DNA of 64,000 nt, taken from positions 31,854,702 through 31,918,701 of the forward strand of contig OY821743.1 in NCBI GenBank assembly GCA_963682055.1, read 5' to 3'. The notes under the pieces are model-generated. The model saw only the letters and a program-made list of their open reading frames with translations. It did no database searches and was not told the DNA's origin. The position numbers were made by a program, and so were the translations under genes. Source of the DNA: Primula veris. Lineage: Eukaryota; Streptophyta; Magnoliopsida; Ericales; Primulaceae. Below are positions 24,679-37,521 of the stretch, in pieces (the stretch's first letter is position 1; every line of letters starts with the position of its first letter).

Positions 24679-24995
24679 GTTTGTTTTCTTTAGAGAAAAT
24701 GAGCTGTTGAAAAAGGCATGAAGAATAAGAAGAAAGTGACGCAGGAATGGACTACAAAAGCAACTCAGCCCATTCGTAACAGTGCCATATTATCTTGTTA
24801 TATTAAAGTTTGTTATTAATACTTTTTACTGCCTTCCACTTATATTTATATGTCAGCTCAGTGTAGTATGTATGTACATGTCAATGTTTTAAAATGATAA
24901 AAAAAAAAAAAAAAAGGGTTTTTGTCACGGTTCACTTTCAAGAATAAGCTCTTGGCGGAAAAAAAAACCTAAAACTCTGTAATTTTTCAAGCTTT

Positions 24996-25163
24996 CACTA
25001 TTAAAAAAAGTTCCAATCAAGTACGACCATATCTGTTACAAATCAATCGCTAAATGACAATAATTATTAGTAAAACTAAAATATGTGATCAAATCTACGA
25101 TTAATGCGTTGACAAAGAAAAATTGCCACTACTTCCGTCTCCGATCTAACTTTTTTTGTAGTG
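24996..25163. mobile_element. CACTA-type MITE
   Basis: The 168-bp element starts CACTATTAAAAAAAGTT and ends with AACTTTTTTTGTAGTG, which is CACTACAAAAAAAGTT on the other strand, giving a near-perfect inverted repeat of about 17 bp. It is flanked by TTT on both sides, the 3-bp duplication expected for CACTA elements. It lies about 320 bp upstream of the 5-phosphatase start codon. Confidence 0.65.
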
Positions 25164-25959
25164 TTTTTTCATCGAGGTTATTGAGTACTTTGAGATTTAA
25201 TCGAGAATTTAGAGTTTAGAGCTTCAAAACAAGCTTTTTGAAACATCAAATTATGTGTGGCAATCGAACAAGACCTTGCAAGGCTGCTGCAATGTGGCAC
25301 TGAAACCTATATAATTTGGACTGTCAGAAAAAGAAAAGTGAGCCTGTATTTGTGAAAGATAGGAAGTACATTAATATTGTTAAGTTCTTAACAGGCACTA
25401 GGATTTAGTTTAGGGGGTTGTGTGGGTGCGTGTGTGCGTGTGAGGACTTGAAAGGAAGCCTCTACATGGATTAGAGTACGTGTTGAGAGAAAAAAAATGT
25501 TATCCGGACAACTTTGAAAGGAGCATTTCAAAGTGTGTCTGATCCGGAGCACCCATAATGTACCGGACATCTCGATTACAATGTCCTCGCAGAAGTTTAT
25601 CAATCTCAAACTCCAAGTGTCTCGTCGTGTAAGGGGCCACGGGAAAGAAACAAGTGTTGATACCAATTACCATTGCTATTTTTTTTTGGTGAAAATAAGT
25701 CGAAGCGGATAGAGTTGGATCTAAGTCTGCAAATGAACGGTCGTTAAATACTCAACTCCTGTTGGTTTACACCCGGTTAAAAGCTTCACAAATATATTAA
25801 ATATGCAATTCCATTAGGGGAAAAGAAAACAATTGTCTTTACTGATACAGTGATACTCAATAAGTGATTGCTAAATTATTTAGAGTAAATTACATTTTAA
25901 TGTATCTTTTTTAAAAGTAATTTCTAAAAAGTCATACTCCCAAAAACTAATTCACTTTT
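25164..25959. other. Intergenic, no gene seen
   Basis: A 92-codon open frame on the minus strand (25388-25666) has no recognisable family pattern and no supporting splice or promoter signals, so it is not called as a gene. The remainder is AT-rich. Confidence 0.4.
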
Positions 25960-27235
25960 GTTGCATCTTTCTTCAATTCAACTTGAAAATTTTGAATTGA
26001 ATGAATTTTGATACATTCACTTAAAAACTGAAATAAATGGGTTTTATTTGTTATTTTGAAATGAATAAACTTTTGTTTGCTCATTAACATTGATGTGAAT
26101 GTTTTTTGTTTGATTTTTTGAAGTGAATGAGCTTTTGTGGTACATTCACTTCAAAATACCGAATTGAATGAGTTATTTTTTGTTCATTCATTTTAAAAAC
26201 TTGAAGTGCATGAACTTTTGTTTGGTACATTCTCTTTAAAATTTTGAATTGAATGGACTTTTTGTTTGTTAATTTAAATTGAATGAACGTTTTTTTTATC
26301 CATCCAGTTCATATTTTGAATTGAATGAGTTTTTTTTTATGTTTTTTTTAAGTAAATGAGATTTTGTTTCATTCATTCACTCTAAAATCTTGAAGTGAAT
26401 AAACGTTTTTTTTTTTTATTCACTTCAAATTTTTTAAATGATTGAACTTCTTTATATGTTTTTTTAAATGAGTGAGATTTTGTATGGTACATTCACTATA
26501 AAATATTGAAATGAATTAATGAACATTTTTTTATCCATTCACTTCAAATTTTGAAGTGAATGAGCTTTTTTTCATGTTTTTTATAATTGAATGAGATTTT
26601 GTTTGGTTCATTCACTCTAAAATCTTGAAATGAAACGTTTAGTGAATAATTGGTGAAATGTTACAACGAAACCTCCTATATCTTATACCAATATATGGGA
26701 TGACACTTGTGTTATATTGAATATAGTTTGCAATACTTTGACTCACATTTATAGGGAAAAGAACACTGTGGCGGACAGATTAGCAAAAATGGGTTCTAAT
26801 AAGCATGCATATACTTATCTTAATTTGATGTAGTTACCGATGGAGGTTTATGCTGCTCACGTTCTTCATTTGACTGGCATACCAAACTTCAGGATGGTTT
26901 CTGTGCTTTTAAAATCAGCGAGTTTCAAGTTAAAGTTTTGAGCTTAATCGTTATAATGGGAATCATATATGAGAATAAAACCAGTCTACATGGTTAGCTA
27001 GGTAGTGTCGGATCGGAAGGTTGTAATTTTGCTATTTTGGTCATCTGTTTTCTGGGTTAGGTCACACTCTAATTTTAATAAAAGTTTGTTATTTGATTAA
27101 AAAAACATTTTTTTATCCATTCAATTCAATTTTTTAAAGTGAATGAGCTTTTTTTATGTTTTTTTTTAAAGTAAATGAAATTTTGTTTGGTTCATTCACT
27201 CTAAAATCTTGAAATGAATGAACATTTTTTTTTTT
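25960..27235. repeat. Degenerate palindromic tandem repeat, split by a LINE fragment
   Basis: From about 25960 to 26640, and again from about 27106 to 27235, variants of GAATGAACTTTTGTTTGGT, CATTCACTTC and AAAATTTTGAAGTGAATGAG recur at roughly 100-bp intervals. GAATGAAC and its complement GTTCATTC both occur, so each unit is partly self-complementary. The two blocks were one array before the LINE-like insertion at 26650-27105. Confidence 0.6.
26650..27105 (+). pseudogene. LINE 3' end with RNase H remnant (5'-truncated retrotransposon)
   Basis: The plus-strand frame around 26735-26830 reads LTHIYREKNTVADRLAKMGS and then reaches a TAG. This matches the C-terminal end of the RNase H domain that many plant LINE retrotransposons carry (HxxREKNxxADxLAK pattern). 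About 260 bases of non-coding tail follow, with a TTAATAAAAG signal near 27076 and a short A-run at about 27099-27105. Only the extreme 3' part is present, as is usual for 5'-truncated LINE copies. No target-site duplication was found by eye. Confidence 0.6.
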
Positions 27236-27641
27236 TGTACATTTTATATATTTTAAGTAATTTTTATATATTTTTTAATTTTTTAATTTATATACATATA
27301 TATATATATATATTATTTTGGTTTTCTTATATTTTTTGTATATTTACGAAGTAAATGAGATACTGGCGAAATGAATGAGAGAAAAGTTACATTAAAAAAT
27401 AATTAATTTTTTGCACTAACACTAAAAGGGAATTAATTTCTTTTTTTATATTAAAATTGAATTGCCCCTATTATTTATCTAATTAAATGCTAAATATGAG
27501 GTTTCATCACCGCCCCCACTATTTTAATAGAGAATCCGCGTGTTTCTTTTTATATTACACCATCAAGGGCAATCTTGAAAAGTTTTAGAAATTTAAAATT
27601 ACCCTATAATATAAATTTGTTTATTTGGTGTGACTCATTGA

Positions 27642-28421
27642 TAGGGATAAGGATGTAAATGAAAAGAAACGGGCCGAACAAAATTCTGTTTAATTTCTTG
27701 TTTACCAACTTAAACACTTGTTCATATTCAGTTAAATACGAATAAACATTTGACGAATATTAACCGAACATTTGATGAGCTGAACACGAGTTGTTCGTGA
27801 ACGTCTCTTTTCATTCAAAACATTTAATAATTTAAAAAAATTTCCTTTTTTTTGGAATATATTATAATTTTATCTTTGTTATTATATTGTTTATTATGTT
27901 AAAGTTGTCTACAAATAAATAAACCGTTAGTTAATTAATCTATTTGACTCTAACATAATTTTTTAGCTTTAAGTTTATATATTCTATTAATGTATAATTT
28001 TTTTTTTACATATGTATAACTAATTAGTTTAACGAGTCGGTAACTTAATAATAAACTCGGTGAATGTATTTATAGTATAATGATATAAATTACCTTAATA
28101 AGTATGAGATAATACAAACATATCATTAATATTATTGTAGTATAAATAAGTTTATTATTTTATAGTAATACTAGTTAGTTTTTGTTACATCATTAATAGA
28201 TTTAGTTTTTTTAATTTTATCAAATTTATATATCATTACACGAACACTAAATTAGACGAAACGAATAAAGTCGTGTTCATGTTTAACTCAATTAATTAAT
28301 AGATGAACGTTATATTCTTCTTTATTATCATATTCGTTTATAAATGAACGAACATGAATAAAAAATTAGTCGAGCCGAACACAAACGATTATACGAATGG
28401 CTCATTTCATTTGCAGCCCTA
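27642..28421. mobile_element. hAT-like non-autonomous element
   Basis: The left end is TAGGGATAAGGATGTAAATG and the right end, read inward, is TAGGGCTGCAAATGAAATGA, an imperfect terminal inverted repeat. The 8 bp outside are CTCATTGA and CTCATGGT, a degraded 8-bp duplication of the size made by hAT elements. Subterminal regions contain repeated GAACA/TGTTC and CCGAAC-type motifs, common in this element class. Of its 780 bp nothing codes. Confidence 0.55.
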
Positions 28422-28955
28422 CTCATGGTTCCGGTGAAATTTATGTCTAACAAACTTTGGATTATACTTCAAAACAGTCGCCTTCCAAATTCTAGGTTAT
28501 GTTTAATACTCTATAACTGTACCGTTAAATTCTAAATGATAAATTCTTTGTGATAAGAAGAGGGCAATAATTATATGGACAATGTATGGATTTATTATAA
28601 CAACAAAAACAACATGCATAGCAGCATCGTCACCTATTTTGTTAGACAACAACATACTAATAATTTTTTAAACAAAAATAATCTGGTGTCACTCAAAATA
28701 AGTCAAGGTGGGGTAATTTGATTTATTTAATCAGCAGTCGTAGTTCCCGTATATATTGTTTGGTCCCGTGTCCCCGTTGTGTTCGGATGGGATTGGATAT
28801 GATGGGGTTCGGATGGAATTTATTGATTTTCGCGTAAACGGTCTTGAATGCAACGTTAACGTTTTTAAATTAACGGTAGTTTATATGTTGTTTAACATTA
28901 ATTGTAGTAGTTTATATGTTTTTTTTTTTTTACTTTTTACAAGTCATAGCATATG

Positions 28956-29074
28956 ACATATATAAAATATCCGTAAATCCGTCCCGTAACCCAATTCGCT
29001 ATATATTTTGCGGGTTGGGTTAGAGTTGAGGTTCACAAACCGCGGGTTAATCCGTCTCAATCCGTTTTAACCCG

Positions 29075-29139
<65 letters not shown>

Positions 29140-29516
29140 GTATTTTAAGATATCAACCTTTAATTATTGTTATATTTTAGTTTTATTACTTGTTCGTGAA
29201 TATTCTAAACGTATTTTGATTGAGTTTAATTTATATTTCTGTTTGAAATATTCAATTTATTTTAAAATTTGGGTTGATTATGCAAATTATGAAAAACAAA
29301 GGACCAAAATAAAAATTTAAGAATCAATCTAAATCCAACCCTCCCAAACCCGCAATTTATTTTGCGGGTTGGATTGGGTTGGGTTAGGTTTTTAATTGTA
29401 ACGGGTTGGATTGAGTTGGGTTGAGATTTAAATTTTATCAATCCGTCTCGCCATTTATTTTACGGGTTGAGTAGGATTGAAACAAATCTGCACCAATCCG
29501 TCTCGTACCCACCCCT
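28956..29516. mobile_element. Non-autonomous element, family 'GGTTGGGTT', copy A
   Basis: The 561-bp element is flanked by an exact 8-bp direct repeat, AGCATATG (28948-28955 and 29517-29524), suggesting a hAT-type insertion. It contains TTGCGGGTTGGGTTAG near the left, a long (AT)n run at 29077-29136, TATTCTAAACGTATTTTGAT in the middle, and TGCGGGTTGGATTGGGTT near the right, ending CCCACCCCT. Two relatives occur at about 42472-43069 and 43600-44190. Confidence 0.6.
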
Positions 29517-29524
29517 AGCATATG

Positions 29525-32500
29525 CCGGTCCAATTCAACTTGATGGCTAAAATGAACGGCTCACTTCGAATTCAAAGTAATTAATTTCAAGTTTGAACCA
29601 TTAAGAAAGGCTTTAAATCATTTTAGTCTGTATCAGAATAGTTTATGATCGAAACACGATCCAAACGGTACGTTTCAATCTAGCTTTAAGGTCTTACGTA
29701 CAATATTGCAATAAGGTAAACAAAATTACTAGCCTAGTAATAAATAGGACCCATTTCTATGTGCAGATATATTATGACGGATATTATTATGTACCGCCGT
29801 ACAAGTAGCATCTAGCTACCTAAATCAATGCATGTTTAACGTCTTCTTAAATGACCGCTAGTTCTCCTTATATGTTGGCAATATGTTTTTTTGTACTTCA
29901 TTTTGTTTCGTTGCTCTCTTAAGATCCGCAGTGGCAGACCTATTATTTTAACACTTCACTTCCTGTTAAATTTTTGTTCACCTATTTTTTTATTTAAAAA
30001 ATTGTTTTTAAAAAATTCAAATATTGACCATTTGACAATCGGTGGACATTTAAGCTAAATAGGTGATATGGCTTAGGTCAGGACCACCATGTAGAGATGA
30101 TAAAGATCTGGTACAATTTTATATGACCATTCTTTATAAACGACATAGATAAGTAAATGAAGATTTGAAAAAAATAAATAATAATCTGATTTTTCTTAGT
30201 GTATATTTGGAAACATTCGGAAAATATGTACGAAGACACGGATGGTACGGATTGTGCATAGAGAGATATTCAATCCTAATCTTAATAATTTGTTTAAAAG
30301 ACTGGCAGTATGGTTGTCATTTATGTGTTTGTCGTACGCCATGTGATTTTTAACTTTGAGAAGTAGGAAAATGCATGCATTATCCTTCAGTTCATATGTT
30401 AAAATATCTTGGTTTTCAGTCATATGTGAAAATAAATAACTAGAGTTAAGTTAAGAGAAGAAAGTGAATGTCTATATCAAATTGCAAGGACCACTATCTT
30501 GGCATGCTATACATCTTTCATATTTTTAATTTATTTTCTATGATGTATGAACATTCATGTTTGGAGATCTTTTCTAATAATTATGTTTTCATAATGTAAC
30601 CAATCATCAATTTCAACCATACACGACGCAGAACCACTCAAGCTATTTAATTTATAAAACTAGCATGAGGACTAAAATTAAAAGAAGGTTTACGTCAATT
30701 GCAACAAAGTACAAACATATGTTCATCAGTAAATGGAATAGAATGTCCACCTTTTTCATTAAAACTTAATATTTTAAGTTAATATTTATAATAATTAATT
30801 AAACAAGTGGAGGAATGAGTTTGGAAGTATTTCCTTGGTTGTATTAGAAATTTGGAATAGTGATCGAATATACAATTTTCTTTACTAGTAGATTAATCTA
30901 GAGCAGGTACATCACTTTGTGGTTGTAAAGTACTGTTGACAGTCAAATGAAGTCGTGAAAAATGAGCATAGTTTGATGGCCAAATATCATTTTGCCCTAA
31001 AATTTTGATGCAGTTTGAAGTTGGCCAATATTTTCAAAAGGGTTCACTCAAGCTAAGACATGTGCATATTCGATCCCAACAACATATTATCTCGATCGAT
31101 TAACTCCTTTTCAATGTACACCCACCCTTAAAGTTTGGCCTTGAATGCATGCAATGAAGTAATGTATAATTAAGAAAATTGTATGGGACATTTTGATCGT
31201 AAAAATATTAGGCACTTTGTTACTATAGATTCAGATTGTGTATTATATTGGTCGTGCAGATAATGGGCTGTTGTAGCCTTGAAAATCTCTTCGTAATTTT
31301 TGAGCAATTTTGTTCAAGATTAATTTGGATATATGTCCAAACTCCAAAACCATACTAAAACAGTCTTCGTTAAAAACTGATCCATTGGAATTAAACCGGT
31401 CTCCCCTTCACAGGAACTACTCTATTTGTATAAGAACCGATTTTGCGTGTTTGTAATATTTTGTCCCTTTCAGGACGCAGTAATGAAAAAGATATTGATT
31501 TTGAATCCGTCCATATACTTGATTTTGTTTTGTATATTAAGATTTGTTCATCAAAAAAGATATTGGAATAATATTCGTATGATTAATGAGGCTTATTAGA
31601 CTTGATTTCGGGGTTCTCTACTTTGCACTGAAAGAAGTACAAGAAAAATTTACTCCACTGGCATGTTTATCTGAGTAATCAAATCACTGAAACGATTATA
31701 TAAGCATGTCAATGTCAAATGAACAATAACAAACCTAGTAAATTGTCAATGTCACATGAACAATAAGAAATCTAGTTAATCATCATAAGCAATTATTATG
31801 AAATATGACTATATATAGCAAGTACAAAGGTATTTGGGTAAAGACGACTATAGCAAATTTGTGATGCGATTCCTAGGTGTAACTGATAATTATTTGCTGA
31901 AAATGGAGGGTGCAAAGATATTGAGACTAAACTTGCACGGTTCTCAAACTTAAGATTGATTGGTACACTATTCAATTAATGAGGCATGAATGATGAAACC
32001 ATCCTCAAACATGGAACCTAAGTTAAACACAGTTAGAACATAGTAATTATTTTACACTTACGAAAATACGTGAATATTCAACTCAACTTGCGAAAAACTC
32101 ATAACATGAATTCATGAAATGACTTTTTTAAGACTTTTTGACTAAAAATAATTTAAATGTTAACTATATGATTAATTTTATAAATATAAATCTTAATTCT
32201 GATAGTCAAATACTTCATTCATTTCCAAACAAATAATCATCATGAAAACTATGTGCAACTTTGGTTACACAAAGTTGTATCTGAAATGCCGAAATAATTT
32301 TTCTTTAGAATTAATAATAAAGTTCAAATGTTAAACTGTCGATAAAATTGAAGAACTTTATAGTACTAGATATAGACTATGTTTGGTAACAATTTTTTTG
32401 GTCCAAAATCATATTTTAAAAATATGGATTTTTTTAGTTTTTTTAGCTTAAAAATCAGTTTTTTGAAAAATTAAATAATCTGACAGTCCAAATACGCACA

Positions 32501-33812
32501 AATTTTTAAAATAAAAAATCCAAAAATCAACTAATTCCGAAGGGACCCATAATATAAAATTTCCGCAAGTCTTGCATATAGCTTTTGTAAAATATGTAGC
32601 AAAGTTTCGAAATGAAGAACAAAATTCCTTAAAGAGAGTTATTCACATTGTCTTCTTCCTAAAGGGAATAGTGAATACTGGATAGTCAAAAAGGCAAAAA
32701 CATTAATAAAAAAAGTTAAAACGTTGCAAGACTATGAGCCATAATTTTCACTTCTGGGACAGAATTGTGACTGATGCATTTTAATTATACTTTGTCCTCC
32801 TTTCTCCATATTAATAATGGGATGTCAGATGTGTAGGAAAAAAACAAAGTCACTACTGGACATAATTATGATGGTCTCACAAAAGAATTTTCACTGGTAA
32901 TGAGCACAAAAAGAAACATTTAAAATAATTCCCATACAAACTTAGATTAATTAAACCATTGCTGACTCGCATGTTCATAATGTATTGTTTCAGAAGTTTA
33001 TTTCTAACTCATAGCTATCCGAAAACTCTCTTTTAGGATACGTATTACGCTTTTTCGAAAACGCGTTTCGGAGTCGGGTATGATATTTTTTCAAAATTTT
33101 AGGTTTAGGGAAAAGTTCAAAAACTTAAACGAAACCTTTTTAAAATCTTAAATTATATTTATCGGAAATCTCAATAAAACATTCTAGAAACTTATAAAAT
33201 ACTTATTTTTTAATAAAAGTCAAAAAAATGCATTTAAAATTTGATGAAATCAAATTAATAAAAAATAATATATAAATTATTTTGATAAACTATCTCTTAA
33301 ATCAACAATTTTTAACTAGCTGTTCAATGTATTAATTGAGACTATTTCATAAACATTTTCTACATGTTATATTCTACTTCTTTTTTTTTAATTATGCCGG
33401 TGTTTCCCATTTCCCATTAAAAAGTAGCAAACGTTTTCTGTTTTCGTTTCCTGTATCGTTTCCTGCTTCCGTTTTCGACTTGGTAACTAATCTAACCTTC
33501 CAAACTAGGACATTTAGCCTGAAATATAAAACTAGTACCACTAGAAAATGTATATTTTTTTCACCATTATATTTCTACACGTCCTTAACATGACTCGTGA
33601 CCGGCATTCATGTGTTTGCGTCGGCTTCATATTTTCTTGTATTTTAATGCAATTAATGCAAGACTATGAAGTATGAAATCTATACTAATACATTCAAAAC
33701 CAATAACTGCAAAAGCTTGTGCAGTCACTACTAATGAGTCCTAACATAAGTTACCGTAAGCAATGTCATATTCCAATTAGCTATCGGTTAAATTTAGGAT
33801 AATAATAGAGGT
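29525..33812. other. Long AT-rich intergenic stretch, no gene seen
   Basis: I looked for exons, tRNAs and transposon ends and found none I can support. Short open frames in both strands are of the size expected by chance in such DNA. Two near-identical phrases (AATGTCAAATGAACAATAA at about 31711 and AATGTCACATGAACAATAAG at about 31749) form a small tandem duplication. Confidence 0.45.
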
Positions 33813-33926
33813 ATATATTTTATAACACACACTACTGATGAGACTTGCTAAGGGTCATTTGATCAATGCATATTGATAGATCAATGGATCACAATGAGTC
33901 TCTGCAAGAATGTGTGTTAAAATATA
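33813..33926. other. Foldback of about 114 nt (small MITE or hairpin-RNA-like)
   Basis: The left arm begins TATATTTTATAACACACA and the right arm ends TGTGTGTTAAAATATA, so the termini pair. Pairing continues with bulges through GAGACTTGC (left) and GAGTCTCTGCAAG (right) to an inner TTGATCAAT/ATTGAT stem. The structure is the size of a small MITE and also of a plant microRNA precursor. No flanking duplication or promoter was identified. Confidence 0.4.
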
Positions 33927-34961
33927 AAAAGTCTCGACCCATATCAATAATACAATAAACTTTCACTGTGTTATATGTATCTATTCGGAAGACATCGTTT
34001 ACAATTTTTCAGTTTAAACTTTTAGGGACAAAAATTTCATCCTCTTTTAGCGCATATTTTGGATATTTGCAAACAGTATCATGCGTCTTTATAAGAGACT
34101 AATGATCGAGTGACGCCCAGTAGTTTCTGGCCATATTGAGAATTGCACATTAATAAACACTTAGATGCACTTTTTAAATGAAATATTAGATGCATTTCAT
34201 AACTTTTTAAATGAAATATTAGATGAACTTCACAACTTACAGTTTTAAAGCGATTTCAAAACTCCAAAAGAACCAGATTGGCGGTAATAGCGATAGTCGA
34301 TGGGGCTAGATTATGTGAATTATTCAAACCAATGTTCTTCTTTTTCGAAGAAAGGCTAACTAGCAAAACCAAACGGGGTTCAGTATCATTTAACACATCG
34401 ATTTGCAGTACTTCTATTCGAATGGCCGATGGACACTATAAATATTATTATATTGGACAATTCTCGCTACATATATTGAGCTTATTTCTCACAGAGTGCT
34501 ACAGAGAAATTTTCATTCAGATATAAAGGCAACTTAAAGAAAGACCTAACAATATTAATGGGCCATCCATATACAGGATGGTCAGTTGACATGTGACTGG
34601 CGACACTGTTGAGTGTTGAGTCAATTTTTACATTTATAGGATTGTTTGTTTGCACGCTCTTGGTTAGTTAACTTAAAAGTTTGCTCATTTTTTTCCTTCA
34701 ATGTCAAATAAGTTCGTTTTTTTCTTCTTAAAACAAAACAAAAGTATGTACATTACTACATTATACTGATTCAGGATTTGATGAGCCATCTCAACCACTG
34801 TATACACAAAACTGATAATAGTCGACCCTCCCTAAAAACGTTTCACTTCTCGTTACACTTTTGCTTCTTCAACGTGACGCTTGACACAAGGATTCCAAGA
34901 AATAGACAGTAACTTGGAATATTTCCGATCATAGCTTCAAGGGCTACGGTTTTTTCTATTT

Positions 34962-35391
34962 TTATTTTTCTAACGCTACAGCAGAGACGTTTCTGTGATC
35001 TTGGGTAAAGCAATTAAACCCTTTGTTTCTCACAGTAGCAGGACTGTTACCATATTTTGTACGAGCACACGAACCGCCTACACGCACTGACGAAGACACT
35101 GATATTGCTAGATTAACAGCTGGTGATAGTGGACTTGCTCCATCGTAGCCAAATCGCGAGTCTTCAATTAGAGGATTTGAAACCCTTCTAGGCGGAGACC
35201 CAGAGAAAACGGAGGTGACAAAGCAACTTGGTTATTTGACTCGTCTTCCTTTATGAGAATTATGTGAAGAAGTTCACTCGTAGACTTAATATCTAATTTT
35301 GACAACAAATTCTTTGGTCGATAGCTTGGTTAAGGAGACAAATCCGGTGATCCTTCGGACACAAGGCATTGTTCATCATTCTCCGCTTCAT
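34962..35391 (-). pseudogene. Broken gene fragment, conserved plant protein of unknown function
   Basis: On the minus strand, three consecutive pieces in different frames make sense together: a start-like ATG at 35391 with a piece containing ALCPKDHRICLLN, a second piece with STSELLHIILIKED, and a third, open for about 80 codons to TAA at 34962-34964, containing FSGSPPRRVSNPLIEDSRF, then GGSCARTKYGNSP and GFNCFTQDHRNVSAVA. The order and patterns resemble a small family of plant proteins of unknown function with a GSPP-R-NPL-D-RF motif and a Cys-containing C-terminal tail; I recall this pattern but cannot name a gene. Two frame changes and an in-frame TAG mark it as a pseudogene unless unrecognised introns join the parts. 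(TA)n and CT runs lie just upstream. Confidence 0.5.
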
Positions 35392-36654
35392 CTCTCTCTC
35401 TATATATATGTATATATAACTTATATATGTATATATGTCCCTCTCAGACAGATTTGAAGGAGAGTGGAATGTGGCGGTGTCAAATAAGCTCGTTAATTTG
35501 GTTAAAGCTTCAGCTAAACAGTCTGTGCTTGCTCCAATGTGACGATGAAACCAGGGCTGAATAAAATGTAATATGTAATATGCATAGACAGAGACGCCAA
35601 ACTAGGCATATGAAAACGGCCGAGTAAAATTCAAAGATTGGACCTATCACCACGGAGCGTAATTTGTTCGGTTCAAGGGCAGGGGAAGAAAAATATCCCT
35701 AACATTAATTTTGATAATACTGTTTTGAAGCAGTAGTAATGTAAGTATACCTTAATTTCCATAAACTGGACTAAACTCCATTAGGTTCTTAGCTTTTCTA
35801 CCAGAAGGTCTTTACACTCCCATTATACACAAACTATTGAAAGTATTTGACTACTCAAAAGACATTCTTCGAATGTAACAAATTTAAACTTGACAGGATT
35901 GGGGAAAAATAAATGTAAATGTCCCTTTCATACTGTATAGCGTATCTTACTTACCAATGGAAATTAACAAGAAGAAAAAATGCACTACCTGTCAGCTAAA
36001 GGAATAAGATTTTGTTTCATCATATGAATAGTGTTCAGCTCTCACAGAGCCTATGAACTCATTCCCTAAAGTGTTGCACATAACAGAGAAAAATGGGTGA
36101 CTATTTCAACTTTTCCTACAGCATATGTGCAATAGAAAATGAAATAAGACTGATACTGTACAGTTTACATAAGACATGCCTATATGTTCTGGAATTCGCT
36201 GCGCAGGTTTGCTAAATTTCGAAGTGAATTTCAGCTAAAAAAGTGTTTTGTACAAAGGGGTTAGTGAGAGAAAGGAGGAAAGAAGAGATTCAGAGTTTTA
36301 ATCCAGCAGCATAATGCTTGCCACTTGAGCAAATTTTGGGCTGATATTCACATTGGATTTCAGCACGATTCTTCCCGCAATTTGCAATCCCAGAAAGTTC
36401 ACACCAGGAAAAGAATCATAACAAAAAGGTTGCTTCGAAGTAAAGAGCAAGTAATTGCAACATCTAAGCATGGGAAACAACGAAAAACCGCCAAACTGGA
36501 TATTTGGTGATTGATCTCTACATTTGACATTATGCAAATTCAAAAAAAATTACCTGTTTTTTTCTGACACAAGACAAAACCAAGATAGAGACATGGATTC
36601 AAAACAACAAAATCATCTTCATAAGTCAAACACACATCACACATGCTGTTTGTT
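35392..36654. other. Intergenic, no gene seen
   Basis: An 81-codon minus-strand open frame (36298-36543) and overlapping plus-strand frame have no recognisable pattern and were not called. Otherwise nothing assignable. Confidence 0.4.
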
Positions 36655-36905
36655 CAAGCGCAACAAGGAAGCATGAAAGAAATACAAGCGTGAACTCTTA
36701 ATCTGGGATCCTACAGAACAGGTGGGGAAAACATGTAATCCTAGCAAGAAACTCAAAGCGAACAACATTCTAGAATCGGAACAACACGGAAGCAAGAAAG
36801 AGATACAAACGTGAACTATTTATGAAGTTGATCTAGGATCCTACAGAAAGGCATAACAAAAGTGAAATCCTAGACAGAAACTCAAAGCGAACAACTTTTT
36901 AGGAT
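36655..36905. repeat. Two-copy tandem duplication, about 123 bp
   Basis: Copies start near 36655 and 36778. Each contains GGAAGCAnGAAAGA, a TACAAnCGTGAACT motif, GGATCCTACAGAA and the shared phrase GAAACTCAAAGCGAACAAC, in the same order. Confidence 0.75.
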
Positions 36906-36950
36906 TGGAACTGAGTCGGGAATAAAAGTACCAAGCTTACTAACCTCTTA

Positions 36951-37521
36951 GAGCACTCGTACTAGTTCCCTTATATCACAAATTTACCTTAAATATGAGG
37001 AGATTATTCGAAAATTGCATATACATCAGTTTCCTTATCCATTACCTTAAATATACATGAACTCAAATATCCCTTAAATATAAAAGATCAATATGTTCCC
37101 TTATAATTAAAATAATAATTTCTCTCTCTTAATTTTCTCTTATTCTCTCTCCTTTATTTGTACTTTTCACATATAAATTAATAAAATAACAAAAAGATGA
37201 GTTGTATAGTTGTTATAGAGAAATTTATAAAAAAACTGATAATTTTAATAAACCAAAACGTTTCCTTATAAATTGTAAAAGTGTACTTTTTACTTTAAAT
37301 ACGAGAAAACTTGTAAGTTATTTAATGTGGTTGCTCTAGTAAATTAATTTGGGTTGAAACAATTGATAGAAGTATATTAAAATATAGTAATATTTAGTTA
37401 TGATAATAAATTTGATAGGGAAGCTGAAAAATGTATAAAGTTAAACTTAGCCTAAAAATATAAAAGTGATGCTAATTACCTTAAATATGAGGAAAAGTGT
37501 AAGGAAACTGGTGCGTTGCAA
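36951..37521. mobile_element. Short-TIR MITE, family 'CCAGTTTCCTTA', intact copy
   Basis: The left end reads GCACTCGTACTAGTTCCCTT and the right end, read inward, GCAACGCACCAGTTTCCTTA, an imperfect inverted repeat of about 20 bp. The interior (AAATATGAGG, TTAAAGTAATAAT-like AT-rich parts, CTCTCTCTTAATTTTCTCTT and TTTGATAGGGAAGCTGAAAA) is the same as in the copy that interrupts Dicer-like repeat 2 at 54921-59763. No coding capacity. No clear target duplication here; the other copy shows a 3-bp GAA duplication. Confidence 0.65.

Noticed and set aside
25388..25666. 92-codon minus-strand frame
   Set aside because: No recognisable motifs, no promoter or splice context, and composition like the surrounding intergenic DNA.
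36298..36543. 81-codon minus-strand frame with an overlapping plus-strand frame
   Set aside because: I could not match it to a family, and both strands are open, which suggests chance. A profile search could change this.
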